This document shows positions 35,559 to 45,391 of a stretch of DNA of 64,000 bases, piece after piece. The notes beneath the pieces were generated by a model. That model saw only the letters and a list, made by a program, of their open reading frames with translations. It made no database searches and was not told the origin of the DNA. The translations under genes and the position numbers were made by a program. The stretch's first letter is position 1; each line of letters starts with the position of its first letter. This DNA comes from Skermanella aerolata KACC 11604 (GTDB lineage: Bacteria > Pseudomonadota > Alphaproteobacteria > Azospirillales > Azospirillaceae). The DNA lies in the NCBI RefSeq assembly GCF_000936425.1, contig NZ_AVFK01000015.1, positions 62,001-126,000 of the forward strand, in the 5' to 3' direction.

Positions 35559-36857
35559 TCAGGCGTGCGCTCCCTTGGTGGTCGCCACCGCCGCCGGCGC
35601 CGTGGCGCCGTAGCGTTCGATCGTCAGCCCCTCCAGGTCGATATCGGCGGTCTTGCCCGAAACCATATCGGCCAGCACCCGCGCCGAACCGGCCGACATG
35701 GTCCAGCCCAGCGTACCGTGGCCGGTGTTCAGGTACAGGTTGGACAGGGGCGTCGGTCCGATGATCGGCGGTCCGTCCGGAGTCATCGGCCGCAGGCCGG
35801 TCCAGAACTCGGCACGCGACAGATCGCCGCCACGCGGGAACAGGTCCGACACGACATGGTCCAGCGGTCCGCGCCGCGCCGCCCGCAGCGCCGTGTTGTA
35901 GCCGACCAGCTCGGCAGTGCCGCCTACACGGATGCGGTCGCCCAGCCGCGTCACCGCGACCTTGTAGGTCTCGTCCATCACCGTGGACTCGGGCGCACCC
36001 GACGGATCGGTGATCGGCACCGTGATCGAGTAGCCCTTGACCGGATAGACCGGAATGCGGATGCCCAGCGGCTTCAGCAGCAGCGGCGAATAGCTGCCGA
36101 GCGCCAGCACATAGGTATCCGCCTTCAACTCGCCGCCATCCGTCTCGACGCCGGTGATCCTGCGTCCATCACTGACGATCCGCTTAATGTTGACGCCGTA
36201 GCGGAAGGTGACGCCCAGCGCCTCTGCCTGCCTCGACAATTCCTGGGTGAACTTGAAGCAGTCCCCGGTCTCGTCCCCGGTCAGGCGCAGGCCGCCGGCG
36301 AACTTCTCGCGGACCTGCCCAAGGGCAGGTTCCACGGCGACGCAGCCGTCGCGGTCGAGCAGTTCGAACGGCACGCCGAACCGCTTCAGGATGGCGATAT
36401 CCGCCGCAGTGCCGTCCAGCTGCTCCTGCTTGCGAAAAAGCTGCAACGTCCCCTGTGCGCGCTCGTCGTACTGGATACCGATCTCGGACCGCAAGTCGCG
36501 CAGAGTATCGCGGCTGTATTCCGCGACGCGCACCATCCGGGCCTTGTTGATCTCGTACCGCTTCTCTGTGCAGTTCATCAGAAGCGACAGGCCCCAGGCC
36601 CACTGGGCCGGGTCCATCTGCGGCCAGATCACCAATGGACGGTTCTTCATGAACAGCCACTTGACCGCCTTGAACGGCAAGCCGGGAGCCGCCCAGGGAG
36701 ACGAATAGCCGGGAGAGACCTCGCCCGCGTTGCCGTAGCTGGTTTCCAGCCCTGCGGCCGGTTGCCGGTCCACCACGGTCACCTCGTGGCCCGCCTTGGC
36801 CAGAAACCAGGCCGATGTAACGCCGATGACGCCGCTGCCGAGAACCAGAACCTTCAC
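35559..36857 (-). CDS. dadA: D-amino acid dehydrogenase DadA
   Basis: A 432-residue FAD enzyme that oxidises D-alanine and other D-amino acids to 2-oxo acids, passing electrons to the respiratory chain. The FAD motif is [20 protein letters not shown], then [13 protein letters not shown] and the C-terminal [14 protein letters not shown] and [13 protein letters not shown], all DadA hallmarks. Length is standard. It follows alr on the same strand, so the L-alanine to D-alanine to pyruvate route is encoded as one unit. It probably shares the sigma-54 promoter ahead of alr. Confidence 0.96.
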   Translation of the reverse strand: MKVLVLGSGVIGVTSAWFLAKAGHEVTVVDRQPAAGLETSYGNAGEVSPGYSSPWAAPGLPFKAVKWLFMKNRPLVIWPQMDPAQWAWGLSLLMNCTEKRYEINKARMVRVAEYSRDTLRDLRSEIGIQYDERAQGTLQLFRKQEQLDGTAADIAILKRFGVPFELLDRDGCVAVEPALGQVREKFAGGLRLTGDETGDCFKFTQELSRQAEALGVTFRYGVNIKRIVSDGRRITGVETDGGELKADTYVLALGSYSPLLLKPLGIRIPVYPVKGYSITVPITDPSGAPESTVMDETYKVAVTRLGDRIRVGGTAELVGYNTALRAARRGPLDHVVSDLFPRGGDLSRAEFWTGLRPMTPDGPPIIGPTPLSNLYLNTGHGTLGWTMSAGSARVLADMVSGKTADIDLEGLTIERYGATAPAAVATTKGAHA

Positions 36858-36904
36858 GAGGATATCTCCCTGTCCAGAGATTGCATTTTTGTCAGCCGCC
36901 GGAA

Positions 36905-38014
36905 TTAGCCGCCCAGATAGGTCCGGAAGTAGCGGCCGCCGAGACTGGTGAGGATTTCGTAGCCGATCGTCCCGGCGGCTTCCGCCACCGCATCGACCGG
37001 GTTGTGCTCGCCGATCAGATCGACCAGAGCGCCGGGTTCAATCCCCGGTCCCGGAAGGCTGGTCGCGTCCAGCGTGATCGTGTCCATGGAAACCACACCG
37101 ACGACGGGCAAGGCGGCATCGCCATGATAAGCCTTGGCGCGGTTGCCCAGGCTGCGGAGGAACCCATCGGCGTAGCCGGTCGAGACCGTGGCGATCCGCG
37201 CCGGTCCCGGCGCCGTCCACCGTCCGCCATAGCCGACCCGCGCCCCGGCTTCGATCTCCCGCACCTGGATCACCCGCGCCTGAAGCCGGACGACGGAGTG
37301 CAAAGGGTTGGGCTGCCCCGCCACCGGCGCCACGCCGTAAAGCGCCGCACCCGGCCGGGCGAGGTCGAAGTGATAGTCCTGTCCCAGGAACACGCCCGAG
37401 GAGTTGGAGAAGCTGGCCGGCGCCGCCGGCAGCCGCGCCCGCGCCGCTTGGAAGTTGGCAAGCTGTAGAGCATTCAGTTCGTGGCTCTGCTGTTCGGCGC
37501 AGGCCAGATGGCTCATGACGTAGCGGAGATCGATGCCGTCCAGCCGTCCGGGATCTTCCGCGACCGTGTCGAGTTCACGCTTCGACAATCCGAGCCGCGA
37601 CATGCCGGTATCGACCTGAACGACCGCCGGAAGCTTGCTGCCAAGCCGGCGGGCGAGCGCCGTCCATGCATCGATCTGCTCAAGGCTGTTGACGACCGGG
37701 ATCACGCGATGCTCGACGAAGTCGCCTTCGACCCCGGCGGGCGAACCATGCAGCACGAAGACCTCGGCCTTTGCGGGAACATGGGGCCGCAGCGCTATCG
37801 CTTCGTCCAGATGAGCCGTGAAGAAATTCGTGCATCCGTCCGCCGCCAGGGCAGGGGCCACCCGGTCCGCGCCAAGCCCGTAGGCATCGGCCTTGACCAC
37901 GGCGGCGCAAGCCGTCCCGCCGAGCTTTTCGCGCAACAGCCTGTAATTGGCGCGAATCGCATCGAGATCGACGGTCAGCAGCGCTCCGGCGCTTGCGTGG
38001 CGGGTATTCAGCAT
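36905..38014 (-). CDS. alr: Alanine racemase (catabolic, DadX-like position)
   Basis: A 369-residue PLP enzyme that interconverts L- and D-alanine. The PLP Lys41 is in [12 protein letters not shown], and the catalytic Tyr262 in [17 protein letters not shown] and VSMDTITLD also match. Lying directly upstream of dadA (47-base gap), it fits the catabolic DadX role, though whether a second biosynthetic Alr exists cannot be seen here. A sigma-54 promoter lies just upstream, and a TyrR-like activator gene is divergent. Confidence 0.95.
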   Translation of the reverse strand: MLNTRHASAGALLTVDLDAIRANYRLLREKLGGTACAAVVKADAYGLGADRVAPALAADGCTNFFTAHLDEAIALRPHVPAKAEVFVLHGSPAGVEGDFVEHRVIPVVNSLEQIDAWTALARRLGSKLPAVVQVDTGMSRLGLSKRELDTVAEDPGRLDGIDLRYVMSHLACAEQQSHELNALQLANFQAARARLPAAPASFSNSSGVFLGQDYHFDLARPGAALYGVAPVAGQPNPLHSVVRLQARVIQVREIEAGARVGYGGRWTAPGPARIATVSTGYADGFLRSLGNRAKAYHGDAALPVVGVVSMDTITLDATSLPGPGIEPGALVDLIGEHNPVDAVAEAAGTIGYEILTSLGGRYFRTYLGG

Positions 38015-38046
38015 GAACCTCTCCCAAGTTCCTCATCCGTACATTA

Positions 38047-38062
38047 AGCAATCACCATGCCA
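38047..38062 (-). promoter_or_regulatory. Sigma-54 (-24/-12) promoter for alr-dadA
   Basis: Read on the minus strand, TGGCATGGTGATTGCT matches the sigma-54 consensus TGGCAC-N5-TTGCW: GG and GC have the correct spacing. It ends 33 bases before the alr ATG, leaving a short leader. The divergent gene encodes a sigma-54 activator, which supports this reading. Confidence 0.75.
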
Positions 38063-38116
38063 GAGGCGCTCATCCCTGTAGGTATTGCCTCACAACGATT
38101 TTCCTTGTCGTCATCC

Positions 38117-38134
38117 TGTACTCGGATGTTTACA
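38117..38134. promoter_or_regulatory. TyrR-box-like site 1
   Basis: TGTACTCGGATGTTTACA fits the TyrR box TGTAAA-N6-TTTACA with two left-arm substitutions (AA to CT). It lies about 60-70 bases upstream of the sigma-54 promoter, the usual place for an enhancer site. Confidence 0.6.
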
Positions 38135-38196
38135 GGCGTCTCGGATGAGCTGAACTCAACGGTACAATTGATGTAAAAACAGCGCTCTAAGCCGCC

Positions 38197-38214
38197 TGTA
38201 CTTTTTCGCGTACA
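38197..38214. promoter_or_regulatory. TyrR-box-like site 2
   Basis: TGTACTTTTTCGCGTACA is a TGTAC/GTACA palindrome with the 18-base span of a TyrR box. It ends 33 bases before the regulator's own start, so it could mediate autorepression as well as act as a second enhancer site. Confidence 0.55.
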
Positions 38215-38246
38215 CTGTAAACCAATAGATACGATAAGATCTTCCG

Positions 38247-39773
38247 ATGCGTATCGACATCACTTTCGCCGACCGGGTCGGCATCGCACACGAGATTCTG
38301 GCGGTCCTGGCCTCCAGGAAGCTCAACGTCGTGGCGGTGGAAGTCGATCCTCCGCACATCTACATCGACGCGCCCAGCCTCCTTTCCAACGCGCTGGAAG
38401 GACTGCGCACCGCCCTGACCGAAGTCTCCGGCGTCGCCAACATCGCACAGGTCGATATGCTGCCGGGTACCCGCCGCCGGCTTCATCTCGCAACCGTGCT
38501 CGCCGCCATCCCCGATCCAGTCCTGGCGGTGGACGGCAGCGGGACCGTCATCCTCGCCAACGCGGCGGCGGAAGCGCCCGGAACACTCGGCGGCAAGCGG
38601 ATCGGCGAGCTTTTCGGCGACGAGGCGCTGCACGGCGAACTGATCGCGGAAGGCTTCCAGATCCCGGCGCGGGAAGTCATGTTCCAAGGACAGCCGTTCC
38701 TGCTCGACGTCCGCCCGATCACCGAAGCCGACCCTCTGAAAGCGGCCGGTGGCGTCCTGACGCTGCATGCCCCCAGCCGTCTGGGCGAGCGCCTACAGGC
38801 GTTGCAGAACTTCGACGAGGGAGGCTTCGACACCATCCTCGGCGACTCCCCCGCCATGCGCGGCCTCAAGGCGCGAGCCGCCCGCGTCGCCGCCGTCGAT
38901 GCGCCGCTGCTGATCCTGGGGGAGACGGGTACCGGCAAGGAGTTGATCGCCCACGCCTGCCACCGCGCCAGTACCCGCAAGGGCAAGACCTTCCTGGCGC
39001 TCAACTGCGCGGCGCTGCCCGAGAACCTGGCGGAAAGCGAGCTGTTCGGCTACGCGCCCGGCTCCTTCACCGGAGCGCAGCGTGGCGGCAAGCCGGGGCT
39101 GCTGGAACTGGCGGACCAGGGTACCGTCTTCCTGGACGAGATCGGCGAGATGTCGCCTTACCTGCAAGCCAAGCTGCTGCGCTTCCTCAACGACGGCAGC
39201 TTCCGGCGCGTCGGCGGCGACCGGGAACAGAAGGTCGATGTCCGGATCATCAGCGCCACGCACCGCAAGCTCGACCAGATGGTGGCCGAGGGCGACTTCC
39301 GCGAAGACCTCTACTACAGGCTCAACGTGCTAAGCCTCCAGGTGCCGCCGCTACGCGATCGGGGCGAAGACATCCTGCTGCTCGCCCGCCACTTCATCGC
39401 CCGCGCCTGCGCACAGGCCCAACGCCCCGCCTGCCGGCTGACCTCGACGGCAGGGTCCGCGCTGCTCGCCAACCCGTGGCGCGGCAATGTCCGGCAGTTG
39501 GAGAACGTAATCTTCCGGGCCGTCACCATGTCCGACAGCCTGTGGCTGGACGCTCCGGACCTGGAACTCGCCAGCTTCCGCATGGGGCCGGGCGCGGATG
39601 CCGCCGAGATCGCCCAGTCGTGGGAAGAAGCCTTAGCCGAGTTCGAACGCTCGCTGCTCGGCCGCCTGTTCCCGCATTTCCCGTCCAGCCGGAAACTCGC
39701 CGCCCGGCTGAACACGTCGCATACCATGATCGCCAACAAGCTGCGGCGGTACGGCATCCCGCACCGCCGCTGA
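38247..39773 (+). CDS. TyrR-like sigma-54-dependent transcriptional activator
   Basis: A 508-residue regulator with TyrR domain order: ACT-type domain (residues 1-72), PAS-like domain (about 78-185), AAA+ domain (about 195-420) and C-terminal helix-turn-helix ([20 protein letters not shown]). The AAA+ has Walker A GETGTGKE (225-232), a GSFTGA loop at 272-277 for sigma-54 contact, and Walker [12 protein letters not shown]. The near-canonical loop means that it can act with sigma-54, unlike E. coli TyrR which works with sigma-70. It stands divergent from alr-dadA and probably controls it in response to an amino acid bound by ACT. Confidence 0.9.
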   Translation: MRIDITFADRVGIAHEILAVLASRKLNVVAVEVDPPHIYIDAPSLLSNALEGLRTALTEVSGVANIAQVDMLPGTRRRLHLATVLAAIPDPVLAVDGSGTVILANAAAEAPGTLGGKRIGELFGDEALHGELIAEGFQIPAREVMFQGQPFLLDVRPITEADPLKAAGGVLTLHAPSRLGERLQALQNFDEGGFDTILGDSPAMRGLKARAARVAAVDAPLLILGETGTGKELIAHACHRASTRKGKTFLALNCAALPENLAESELFGYAPGSFTGAQRGGKPGLLELADQGTVFLDEIGEMSPYLQAKLLRFLNDGSFRRVGGDREQKVDVRIISATHRKLDQMVAEGDFREDLYYRLNVLSLQVPPLRDRGEDILLLARHFIARACAQAQRPACRLTSTAGSALLANPWRGNVRQLENVIFRAVTMSDSLWLDAPDLELASFRMGPGADAAEIAQSWEEALAEFERSLLGRLFPHFPSSRKLAARLNTSHTMIANKLRRYGIPHRR

Positions 39774-39782
39774 CTCGAAGGC

Positions 39783-39804
39783 CCACTGACCTGAATGTCA
39801 GTGG
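39783..39804. terminator. Hairpin between the TyrR-like gene and terC
   Basis: CCACTGAC (39783-39790) pairs with GTCAGTGG (39797-39804) around a 6-base loop. It lies between convergent genes and overlaps the terC stop. No T run, so weak. Confidence 0.45.
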
Positions 39805-40580
39805 CCGCTCTTCACGCTGCCCGAAGTGGTCGTCCCGGCGGTGCCCTGGGCACGCTGCCGCGCCCGCCGCGCCAGCATGTTCAGTCCCTCGATCAGAGCC
39901 GAGAACGCCATGGCGGCATAGATGTAGCCCTTCGGCACATGGGCGCCGAAGCCCTCGGCGATCAGGGTCATGCCGATCATCAGCAGGAAGCCCAAAGCCA
40001 GCATGACGATGGTCGGGTTCTTGTTGATGAAGTTGGCGAGCGGATCGGCCGCCAGCAGCATGACGAGGACGGCGGTCAGGACGGCGATGACCATGATCGG
40101 GATATGCTCGGTCATGCCGACGGCCGTGATGATGCTGTCGATCGAGAACACCAGGTCGAGGATCAGGATCTGCCCGATCGCGGCGGTGAAGGTGATGCTG
40201 CCGGCCTTGCTGCCGAACATGTCGGGGCCGGGGTCCGGGTCTACGCTGTGATGGATCTCCTTGGTCGCCTTCCACACCAGGAACAGACCGCCCGCGATCA
40301 GGATCAGGTCGCGCCACGAAAAGCCATGACCGAAGGCGGTGAACACGGGGGCGGTCAGCTGGACGATGATGGCGACCGTGCTGAGCAGACCCAGGCGCAG
40401 GATCAGCGCCAGTCCGATACCGATGCGGCGCCCGCGTGAGCGCTGGTCTTCCGGCAGCCGGTTGGTCAGGATCGAAATGAAGATCAAGTTATCGATGCCA
40501 AGAACCACTTCCATCGCGATCAGCGTGGCAAGGGCGACCCAGGCTGCGGGATCGGCGGCAAGCGTGAGCAGGTAGTCCAT
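39798..40580 (-). CDS. TerC family integral membrane protein
   Basis: A 260-residue membrane protein with about 7 spans. The TerC signatures are [20 protein letters not shown] and [16 protein letters not shown], both with the conserved Asp in the membrane that marks the family (with ALX/MgtA-like metal handling); [16 protein letters not shown] follows. Homologues are linked to tellurite resistance or, more recently, manganese export into the periplasm for secreted metalloenzymes. The C-terminus is basic and cytoplasmic. It is a single gene. Confidence 0.93.
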   Translation of the reverse strand: MDYLLTLAADPAAWVALATLIAMEVVLGIDNLIFISILTNRLPEDQRSRGRRIGIGLALILRLGLLSTVAIIVQLTAPVFTAFGHGFSWRDLILIAGGLFLVWKATKEIHHSVDPDPGPDMFGSKAGSITFTAAIGQILILDLVFSIDSIITAVGMTEHIPIMVIAVLTAVLVMLLAADPLANFINKNPTIVMLALGFLLMIGMTLIAEGFGAHVPKGYIYAAMAFSALIEGLNMLARRARQRAQGTAGTTTSGSVKSGH

Positions 40581-40707
40581 TGTGGTCGAGCATCCTTTCG
40601 CTCTGGTTCACCGGTGACCGGTCGGGTGACTGTAACAACGAACATACCCGGATGGACCACAAGCACTTCAATCAGATGCGATAACTTTTTTCGACCAAGT
40701 ATCTCCC

Positions 40708-41403
40708 CTAGGCTTTCTCAGGCATCCGCAGGCCCAGCCGGGCCAGCGTCGCCGCGTGATTGATGGCGCAGGCGGTTCCGTCCAGCAGCGGAACCGGCAC
40801 GCGGACGCGAATCCGTCGGGCAAGTCCCGCGAGCGGCCCGCCACCCAGGATGATCGAGCGAACGCCGTGAGCCGCCGCCGCCCTGCCGCACAGGGCCGCC
40901 AGCGCCTCTCCCCGGTCCTGCTGGACGGAAACGACGGCTTCCCCGGCGCTCCCGGCATCGCCTCCCGGGCCCGTGTCGAGGATGTGGATGGCGTCCAGCC
41001 GGCCGGCGCAGCCCAGCGCCACCGCCGCCCCTTCAAGCAAGGGCCGCAGCGCCGGTCCCAGGGTCACGATGGCGAACCGGCCGCCGCACATCATCGCCGT
41101 CAGGATGGCGCTTTCGGCGATCCCGACGACCGGGACCGGCGACATTTCCCGCGCCTCCGCCAGCCCCGGATCGGAGAAGGCCGCGATCACGACGGCATCG
41201 AAGCCGCTGGCAAGCCGGCTGACCAATTCGAGAACCGCCTGTCGCGCCGTCTCGGATTCATCCGGAGTCTGGATGAACGGACTGCCGAAGCGCGCTGTCA
41301 CGCCTGTAATCTCGACCTGTGGTGGCGCACTGCGACGCGCCTCCGCCACGATGGTATCGGTAACGGCGACTGTCGTGTTCGGATTGATGACCAGAATTCG
41401 CAT
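40708..41403 (-). CDS. Asp/Glu/hydantoin racemase-like protein without the catalytic cysteines
   Basis: A 231-residue protein with the family start MRILVINPNTTVAVTDTIV and the fold segments PVVGIAESAI and LDGTACAINHAA. The two places where racemases of this superfamily carry catalytic Cys are Ala75 (in IAAFSDPGL, usually ACFGDPGL-like) and Gly188 (in LGGGPLAGLA, usually LGCAG-like). Classical two-base cysteine racemisation is therefore not expected; it may bind a ligand or do another reaction. It is the last gene after the dipeptide-type ABC transporter, 25 bases after the ATPase stop, so a shared substrate is likely. Confidence 0.8.
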   Translation of the reverse strand: MRILVINPNTTVAVTDTIVAEARRSAPPQVEITGVTARFGSPFIQTPDESETARQAVLELVSRLASGFDAVVIAAFSDPGLAEAREMSPVPVVGIAESAILTAMMCGGRFAIVTLGPALRPLLEGAAVALGCAGRLDAIHILDTGPGGDAGSAGEAVVSVQQDRGEALAALCGRAAAAHGVRSIILGGGPLAGLARRIRVRVPVPLLDGTACAINHAATLARLGLRMPEKA

Positions 41404-41428
41404 CTGTCGCTTCTTGTTATTGTTTGGA

Positions 41429-42442
41429 TCAGCGGTCGATTCTCAGGCATCTGGCGGAATGGTCCGGCTCGGGCTTGAACAGCGGGATCTCCGTCTCCCG
41501 GCAGCGCTGCTCGACGTATTTGCAGCGCGGCGCGAAGCTGCACCCCGACGGCAGTTTGGCAAGGTTGGGCGGAGAACCGGGGATCGTCTCCAGCCGCTCG
41601 CCGCGCGACGCGCCATGGACGGTGGAAGCCAGCAGTCCCTCGGTATAGGGATGTAGCCGCTTGCCGATCACCGGACCGACCGGCCCGGCCTCGATGAAGC
41701 GCCCGGCATACATGACGGCGACATCGTCTGCGATTTCGGCCGCCACCCCCATGTCATGGGTGACGAAGATCACCGCCATGCCCATTTCCCGCTGAAGCTG
41801 GCGCAGCAGGACCAGCACCTGCATCTGGACCGTGGCGTCCAGGGCGGTCGTCGGTTCGTCCGCCAGCAGCAGGTCCGGTCGGCACGACAGCGCAAGTGCT
41901 ATCATCGCCCGCTGGCGCATGCCGCCGGACATCTCGTGCGGATAGGCCTTGAGCCGACGGGCGGCCGACGGGATCTGCACCATCTCCAGCAGGTCGAGCG
42001 CGCGCTTGTCGGCGTCCCGCCTCGACACGCCTTCGTGCCGGACGACGGTTTCAGCGATCTGGTGGCCGATCGTGTAGACCGGGTCGAAGGCCAGCATCGG
42101 TTCCTGGAAGATCATGCTGACGACGGAGCCGCGGACCTGCACCAGCTCCCGCTCGGACAGGGCGAGGATGTTCCGCCCGCCGATCATGATCTTGCCGCCA
42201 TAGGTCGTCTTGCGCGCGGGATGCAGCCGCATCATCGCCTTCAGCGTAACGCTCTTGCCCGATCCGGACTCGCCCAGGATCGTCAGCACCTTGCCGCGTT
42301 CCAGCGTGAAGTCCACGCCGTTGACGGCGGCGATGCTGCCGTCGCCGCCCTTGAACTTCACGGTCAGGCCCTCGACGCTGACCAGCGGCACCCGTGCCGG
42401 CGCCGCCACGGGTGCCGCGTCCTGACGAAGCGCTGCTGTCAT
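41429..42442 (-). CDS. Peptide ABC transporter ATP-binding protein (DppD-like)
   Basis: A 337-residue ATPase of the oligopeptide/dipeptide importer family. Walker A is GESGSGKS (57-64), the signature MSGGMRQR, Walker [13 protein letters not shown], and the C-terminal Cys-rich oligo_HPY domain ([16 protein letters not shown]) which can hold an iron-sulfur cluster. Its start at 42442 overlaps the stop of the second ATPase by four bases (ATGA). It works with DppF, DppB, DppC and the binding protein encoded upstream. Confidence 0.94.
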   Translation of the reverse strand: MTAALRQDAAPVAAPARVPLVSVEGLTVKFKGGDGSIAAVNGVDFTLERGKVLTILGESGSGKSVTLKAMMRLHPARKTTYGGKIMIGGRNILALSERELVQVRGSVVSMIFQEPMLAFDPVYTIGHQIAETVVRHEGVSRRDADKRALDLLEMVQIPSAARRLKAYPHEMSGGMRQRAMIALALSCRPDLLLADEPTTALDATVQMQVLVLLRQLQREMGMAVIFVTHDMGVAAEIADDVAVMYAGRFIEAGPVGPVIGKRLHPYTEGLLASTVHGASRGERLETIPGSPPNLAKLPSGCSFAPRCKYVEQRCRETEIPLFKPEPDHSARCLRIDR

Positions 42443-43539
42443 GCTACGGCTCCTGATAGCTGAGGGGCAAGCTGGGGGATGGCCTTGGTGTGGCCGGAAC
42501 CCGCGATCTCCATATGGCAGGCCGCCGCGTGCCGCTCGGCGTCTGCGACGATCTCCAGCCGAGGTTCCACCGTGGCGCAGACGCCCTCGGCGAAGGCGCA
42601 ACGGGTGCGGAAGCGGCAGCCGGACGGCGGGTTAATGGGATTGGGGGGATCGCCGGTCAGGGCAGGGGCTGTCGTCCGCTTGCCGGGGTCCATGCTGGGC
42701 ATCGACGACAGCAGGGCACGGGTATAGGGATGGCGCGGGTTGCCGTAGATCGCCTCGACCGTGCCCGTCTCCACCACCTTGCCCAGATACATCACCAGCA
42801 CCCGGTCGCTGATGTAGCGGACGACGTTCAGGTCGTGGGAGATGAAGATATAGGTCAGGCTCATGTCCCGCTTCAGGTCGTTCAGCAGGTTCAGCACCTG
42901 CGCCTCGACCGACTTGTCCAGGGCGGATACCGCCTCGTCGAAGATCACCAGACGCGGCTCCAGCGCCAACGCGCGGGCGATGTTGATGCGCTGGCGCTGA
43001 CCGCCGGAAAGCTCGTGCGGGTAGCGGCGGACGAACAGGTTGGGGTCCAGCCCGACCTTCCCCAGCAACGCCCGCGCCCGGTCGCGGGCTTCCTTGCCCG
43101 ACACGCCATGGACCTTCGGACCGAAGGCGATGGTTTCTTCGATCGTCAGGCGCGGGTTCAGGCTGGCGTAGCTGTCCTGGAAGACCATCTGCATGCTGCG
43201 CCGCATGTCGCGCACGCTCAGGCCATGCTGCTCGCCGACACCCTCGCCGTCGAAGATGACCGACCCGGCATCCGGCTCGATCAGCCGCATCAGCAGGCGC
43301 GCCGTCGTGGACTTGCCGCAGCCGCTTTCCCCGACGACGCCCAGCGTCTCGCCCTTGGCGACATCGAACGAGACGTCGTCCACCGCCTGCACGCTGGCGA
43401 CCTTGCGGTTGAGCACGCCTCCCAGCACGGGGAAGTATTTCAGCAGCCCCTTGACCATCAGCAGCGGCTGAGCCTCGCCGCCCCGGTCGCGCGGGTCCCT
43501 GTTCTTAGCGGGGGTAGTCGTGGCGGCATACGCCATCAT
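42439..43539 (-). CDS. Peptide ABC transporter ATP-binding protein (DppF-like)
   Basis: A 366-residue second ATPase of the same importer. Walker A GESGCGKST (70-78), signature LSGGQRQR, and the C-terminal HPY domain SGCRFRTRCAFAEGVC. Walker B reads FDEAVSALDKSVEAQ, where most homologues have DEPVSALDVSIQAQ; Pro to Ala and Val to Lys are mild departures. The ATG at 43539 overlaps the permease stop by four bases, as does its own stop with the next ATPase. A longer open frame upstream lies inside the permease gene and is not coding. Confidence 0.94.
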   Translation of the reverse strand: MMAYAATTTPAKNRDPRDRGGEAQPLLMVKGLLKYFPVLGGVLNRKVASVQAVDDVSFDVAKGETLGVVGESGCGKSTTARLLMRLIEPDAGSVIFDGEGVGEQHGLSVRDMRRSMQMVFQDSYASLNPRLTIEETIAFGPKVHGVSGKEARDRARALLGKVGLDPNLFVRRYPHELSGGQRQRINIARALALEPRLVIFDEAVSALDKSVEAQVLNLLNDLKRDMSLTYIFISHDLNVVRYISDRVLVMYLGKVVETGTVEAIYGNPRHPYTRALLSSMPSMDPGKRTTAPALTGDPPNPINPPSGCRFRTRCAFAEGVCATVEPRLEIVADAERHAAACHMEIAGSGHTKAIPQLAPQLSGAVA

Positions 43540-44423
43540 GCCCTCACATCCATGGCCGCGCGCAGGCCATCGCTCATCATGTTGAAGCAGATCGAGGTGA
43601 TGAAGATCATCACTCCCGGCAGGGCGCAGACCCACGGGTTGACGTAGATCGACTGCCGCAGCGTGTTCAGCATCAGCCCCCATTCCGGTTCCGGCGGACG
43701 CACCCCCAGCCCCAGGAAGCTCAGGCCCGACGCCAGGATGATCGATACGCTGATGAGGCCCGTGGCGAAGACGAACACCGGCCCCAGCACGTTGCCCAGC
43801 ACATGGACCCGGATGATGGTCCAACTGCCGGCCCCGCTCGCCCGCGCCGCCTCCACGAAGTCCAGGTTGCGGACGCTGGTCGTGACGCTCTCCGCGACCC
43901 GCGTGATCGGTGGGACGAAGACGATGGTCAGCGACACGATGCTGTTGACCAGCCCGGCCCCCAGCGCGCCGGAGATCGCGATCGCCAGCAGCACCGACGG
44001 GAAGGCGTAGAACACGTCCACCGTCCGCATGATCACCATGTTGATCTTGCCGCCGACGAAGCCGGCGACGATGCCGAGCAGACTGCCGATCACCAGCGCG
44101 TTGATAACAGGCGTAATGCCCATCAGCAGCGACAGCCGCCCGCCATAAATCAGCCGGCTCAGCATGTCGCGGCCAAGCTCGTCGGTGCCGAGCGGAAAGC
44201 CCGGCGTTCCGATGTCCTTCAACCGCCGTATCACGCTCGTCTTGTACGGATCGACGGGAGCCACCCACGGCGCGAAGATGGCCGATAGTATGATGGCAAG
44301 CAGCACGACGAGGCAGAAGATCGTCACCCAGTCGCCCCGCAGCCGGCGGAACACGCTGCTCCAGTACCCGCGCGATGCCACGGGCGTATCCGGCACCATT
44401 CCCGGCAGAGTGGTTTCGGCCAT
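43536..44423 (-). CDS. Peptide ABC transporter permease (DppC-like)
   Basis: A 295-residue permease with about six spans. It shows the OppC-type N-terminal domain (RLRGDWVTIFCLVVLLAIIL), PLGTDELGRDMLSRLIYGGR, and the coupling loop EAARASGAGSWTIIRVHVLG for the ATPases. It follows dppB by four bases and overlaps the ATPase downstream, so the operon is tight. Confidence 0.95.
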   Translation of the reverse strand: MAETTLPGMVPDTPVASRGYWSSVFRRLRGDWVTIFCLVVLLAIILSAIFAPWVAPVDPYKTSVIRRLKDIGTPGFPLGTDELGRDMLSRLIYGGRLSLLMGITPVINALVIGSLLGIVAGFVGGKINMVIMRTVDVFYAFPSVLLAIAISGALGAGLVNSIVSLTIVFVPPITRVAESVTTSVRNLDFVEAARASGAGSWTIIRVHVLGNVLGPVFVFATGLISVSIILASGLSFLGLGVRPPEPEWGLMLNTLRQSIYVNPWVCALPGVMIFITSICFNMMSDGLRAAMDVRA

Positions 44424-44427
44424 TGGC

Positions 44428-45381
44428 TCAGGCCCTTTTGATGCGGGGATCGACCGCCGTCTGGATCAGGTCCACGACGACGTTGAGGAAGACGAAGAAG
44501 AGCGCCAGCACCAGGATCGTCCCCTGGAGCATCGGGATGTCGCGCCGGAAGATCGCCGTGTTCAGCAGGAACCCGGTGCCGGGCCACGAGAACACCGTCT
44601 CGATCAGGATCGAGCCGCCCAGCAGATAGCCGAGCTGAAGCCCCATCACCGCCAGCACGGTCGGCGCCACGTTCCGCACCACATGGCCCAGCACGTGACG
44701 TTCCGACAGCCCCTTGGCGCGCAGCGCCTGGACGAACTCCTGGTTCAGGATCTCCGCCACGGCGGACCGCGTCGTCCGCATCACGATGCCGATCGGGATC
44801 ACCGCCAGCGTAATCGCCGGCAGGATCAGGTGCTGCATATGCGCCCAGTCCCAGGCCCAGTCGCTCGAGCCGCCCGGCCCCATGCCGACGGCGGGCAGCA
44901 CGTTCAACTGGACCGAGAACACGATGACCAGCACCATGCCCAGCCAGTAGTGCGGCACGCTGATGCCCGCGATGGCGATGGCCGTCGCCGCCTTATCCAG
45001 AGCGCGGCCCTGGTTGTAGCCGGCGACGAACCCAAGCCCCGCGCCCAGCGTGAACCCGACCAGGGCTGCACACAGCGACAGCATGATCGTATTGCCGACC
45101 GCAGACATGACCTCGCCGCTGACCGACTGGCCGGTTGCGACCGAGCGCCCGAGGTCGCCGGTCACGGCTCGCCCCAGCCACAGCGCGAACTGGACGGGCA
45201 GGGGCTTGTCGTAGCCGTAGTCGACCTTCAGCCGCTCGATCACATCGGGCGGCGCGTCGGCAGGCGCTATCGCACTGATCGGGTCGCCGGGGGCGAGGTG
45301 GACCAGCATGAAGATCATCAGCGAGACGCCGAGGGCGATCGGCACCGAATAGAGCAGCCGCCGTATCAGATACGAGATCAT
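44428..45381 (-). CDS. Peptide ABC transporter permease (DppB-like)
   Basis: A 317-residue permease with six or so spans. It starts MISYLIRRLLYSVPIALGVS, has the conserved VHLAPGDP loop, and the coupling loop QEFVQALRAKGLSERHVLGH. It starts 10 bases after the binding-protein stop and belongs to the same transcript. Confidence 0.95.
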   Translation of the reverse strand: MISYLIRRLLYSVPIALGVSLMIFMLVHLAPGDPISAIAPADAPPDVIERLKVDYGYDKPLPVQFALWLGRAVTGDLGRSVATGQSVSGEVMSAVGNTIMLSLCAALVGFTLGAGLGFVAGYNQGRALDKAATAIAIAGISVPHYWLGMVLVIVFSVQLNVLPAVGMGPGGSSDWAWDWAHMQHLILPAITLAVIPIGIVMRTTRSAVAEILNQEFVQALRAKGLSERHVLGHVVRNVAPTVLAVMGLQLGYLLGGSILIETVFSWPGTGFLLNTAIFRRDIPMLQGTILVLALFFVFLNVVVDLIQTAVDPRIKRA

Positions 45382-45391
45382 AACAGGCCGA

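Noticed and set aside
42439-44268. A 609-codon frame that would fuse extra sequence to the DppF-like ATPase
   Set aside because: The upstream 240 codons are out-of-frame reading of the DppC gene; the natural start is 43539, overlapping the permease stop.
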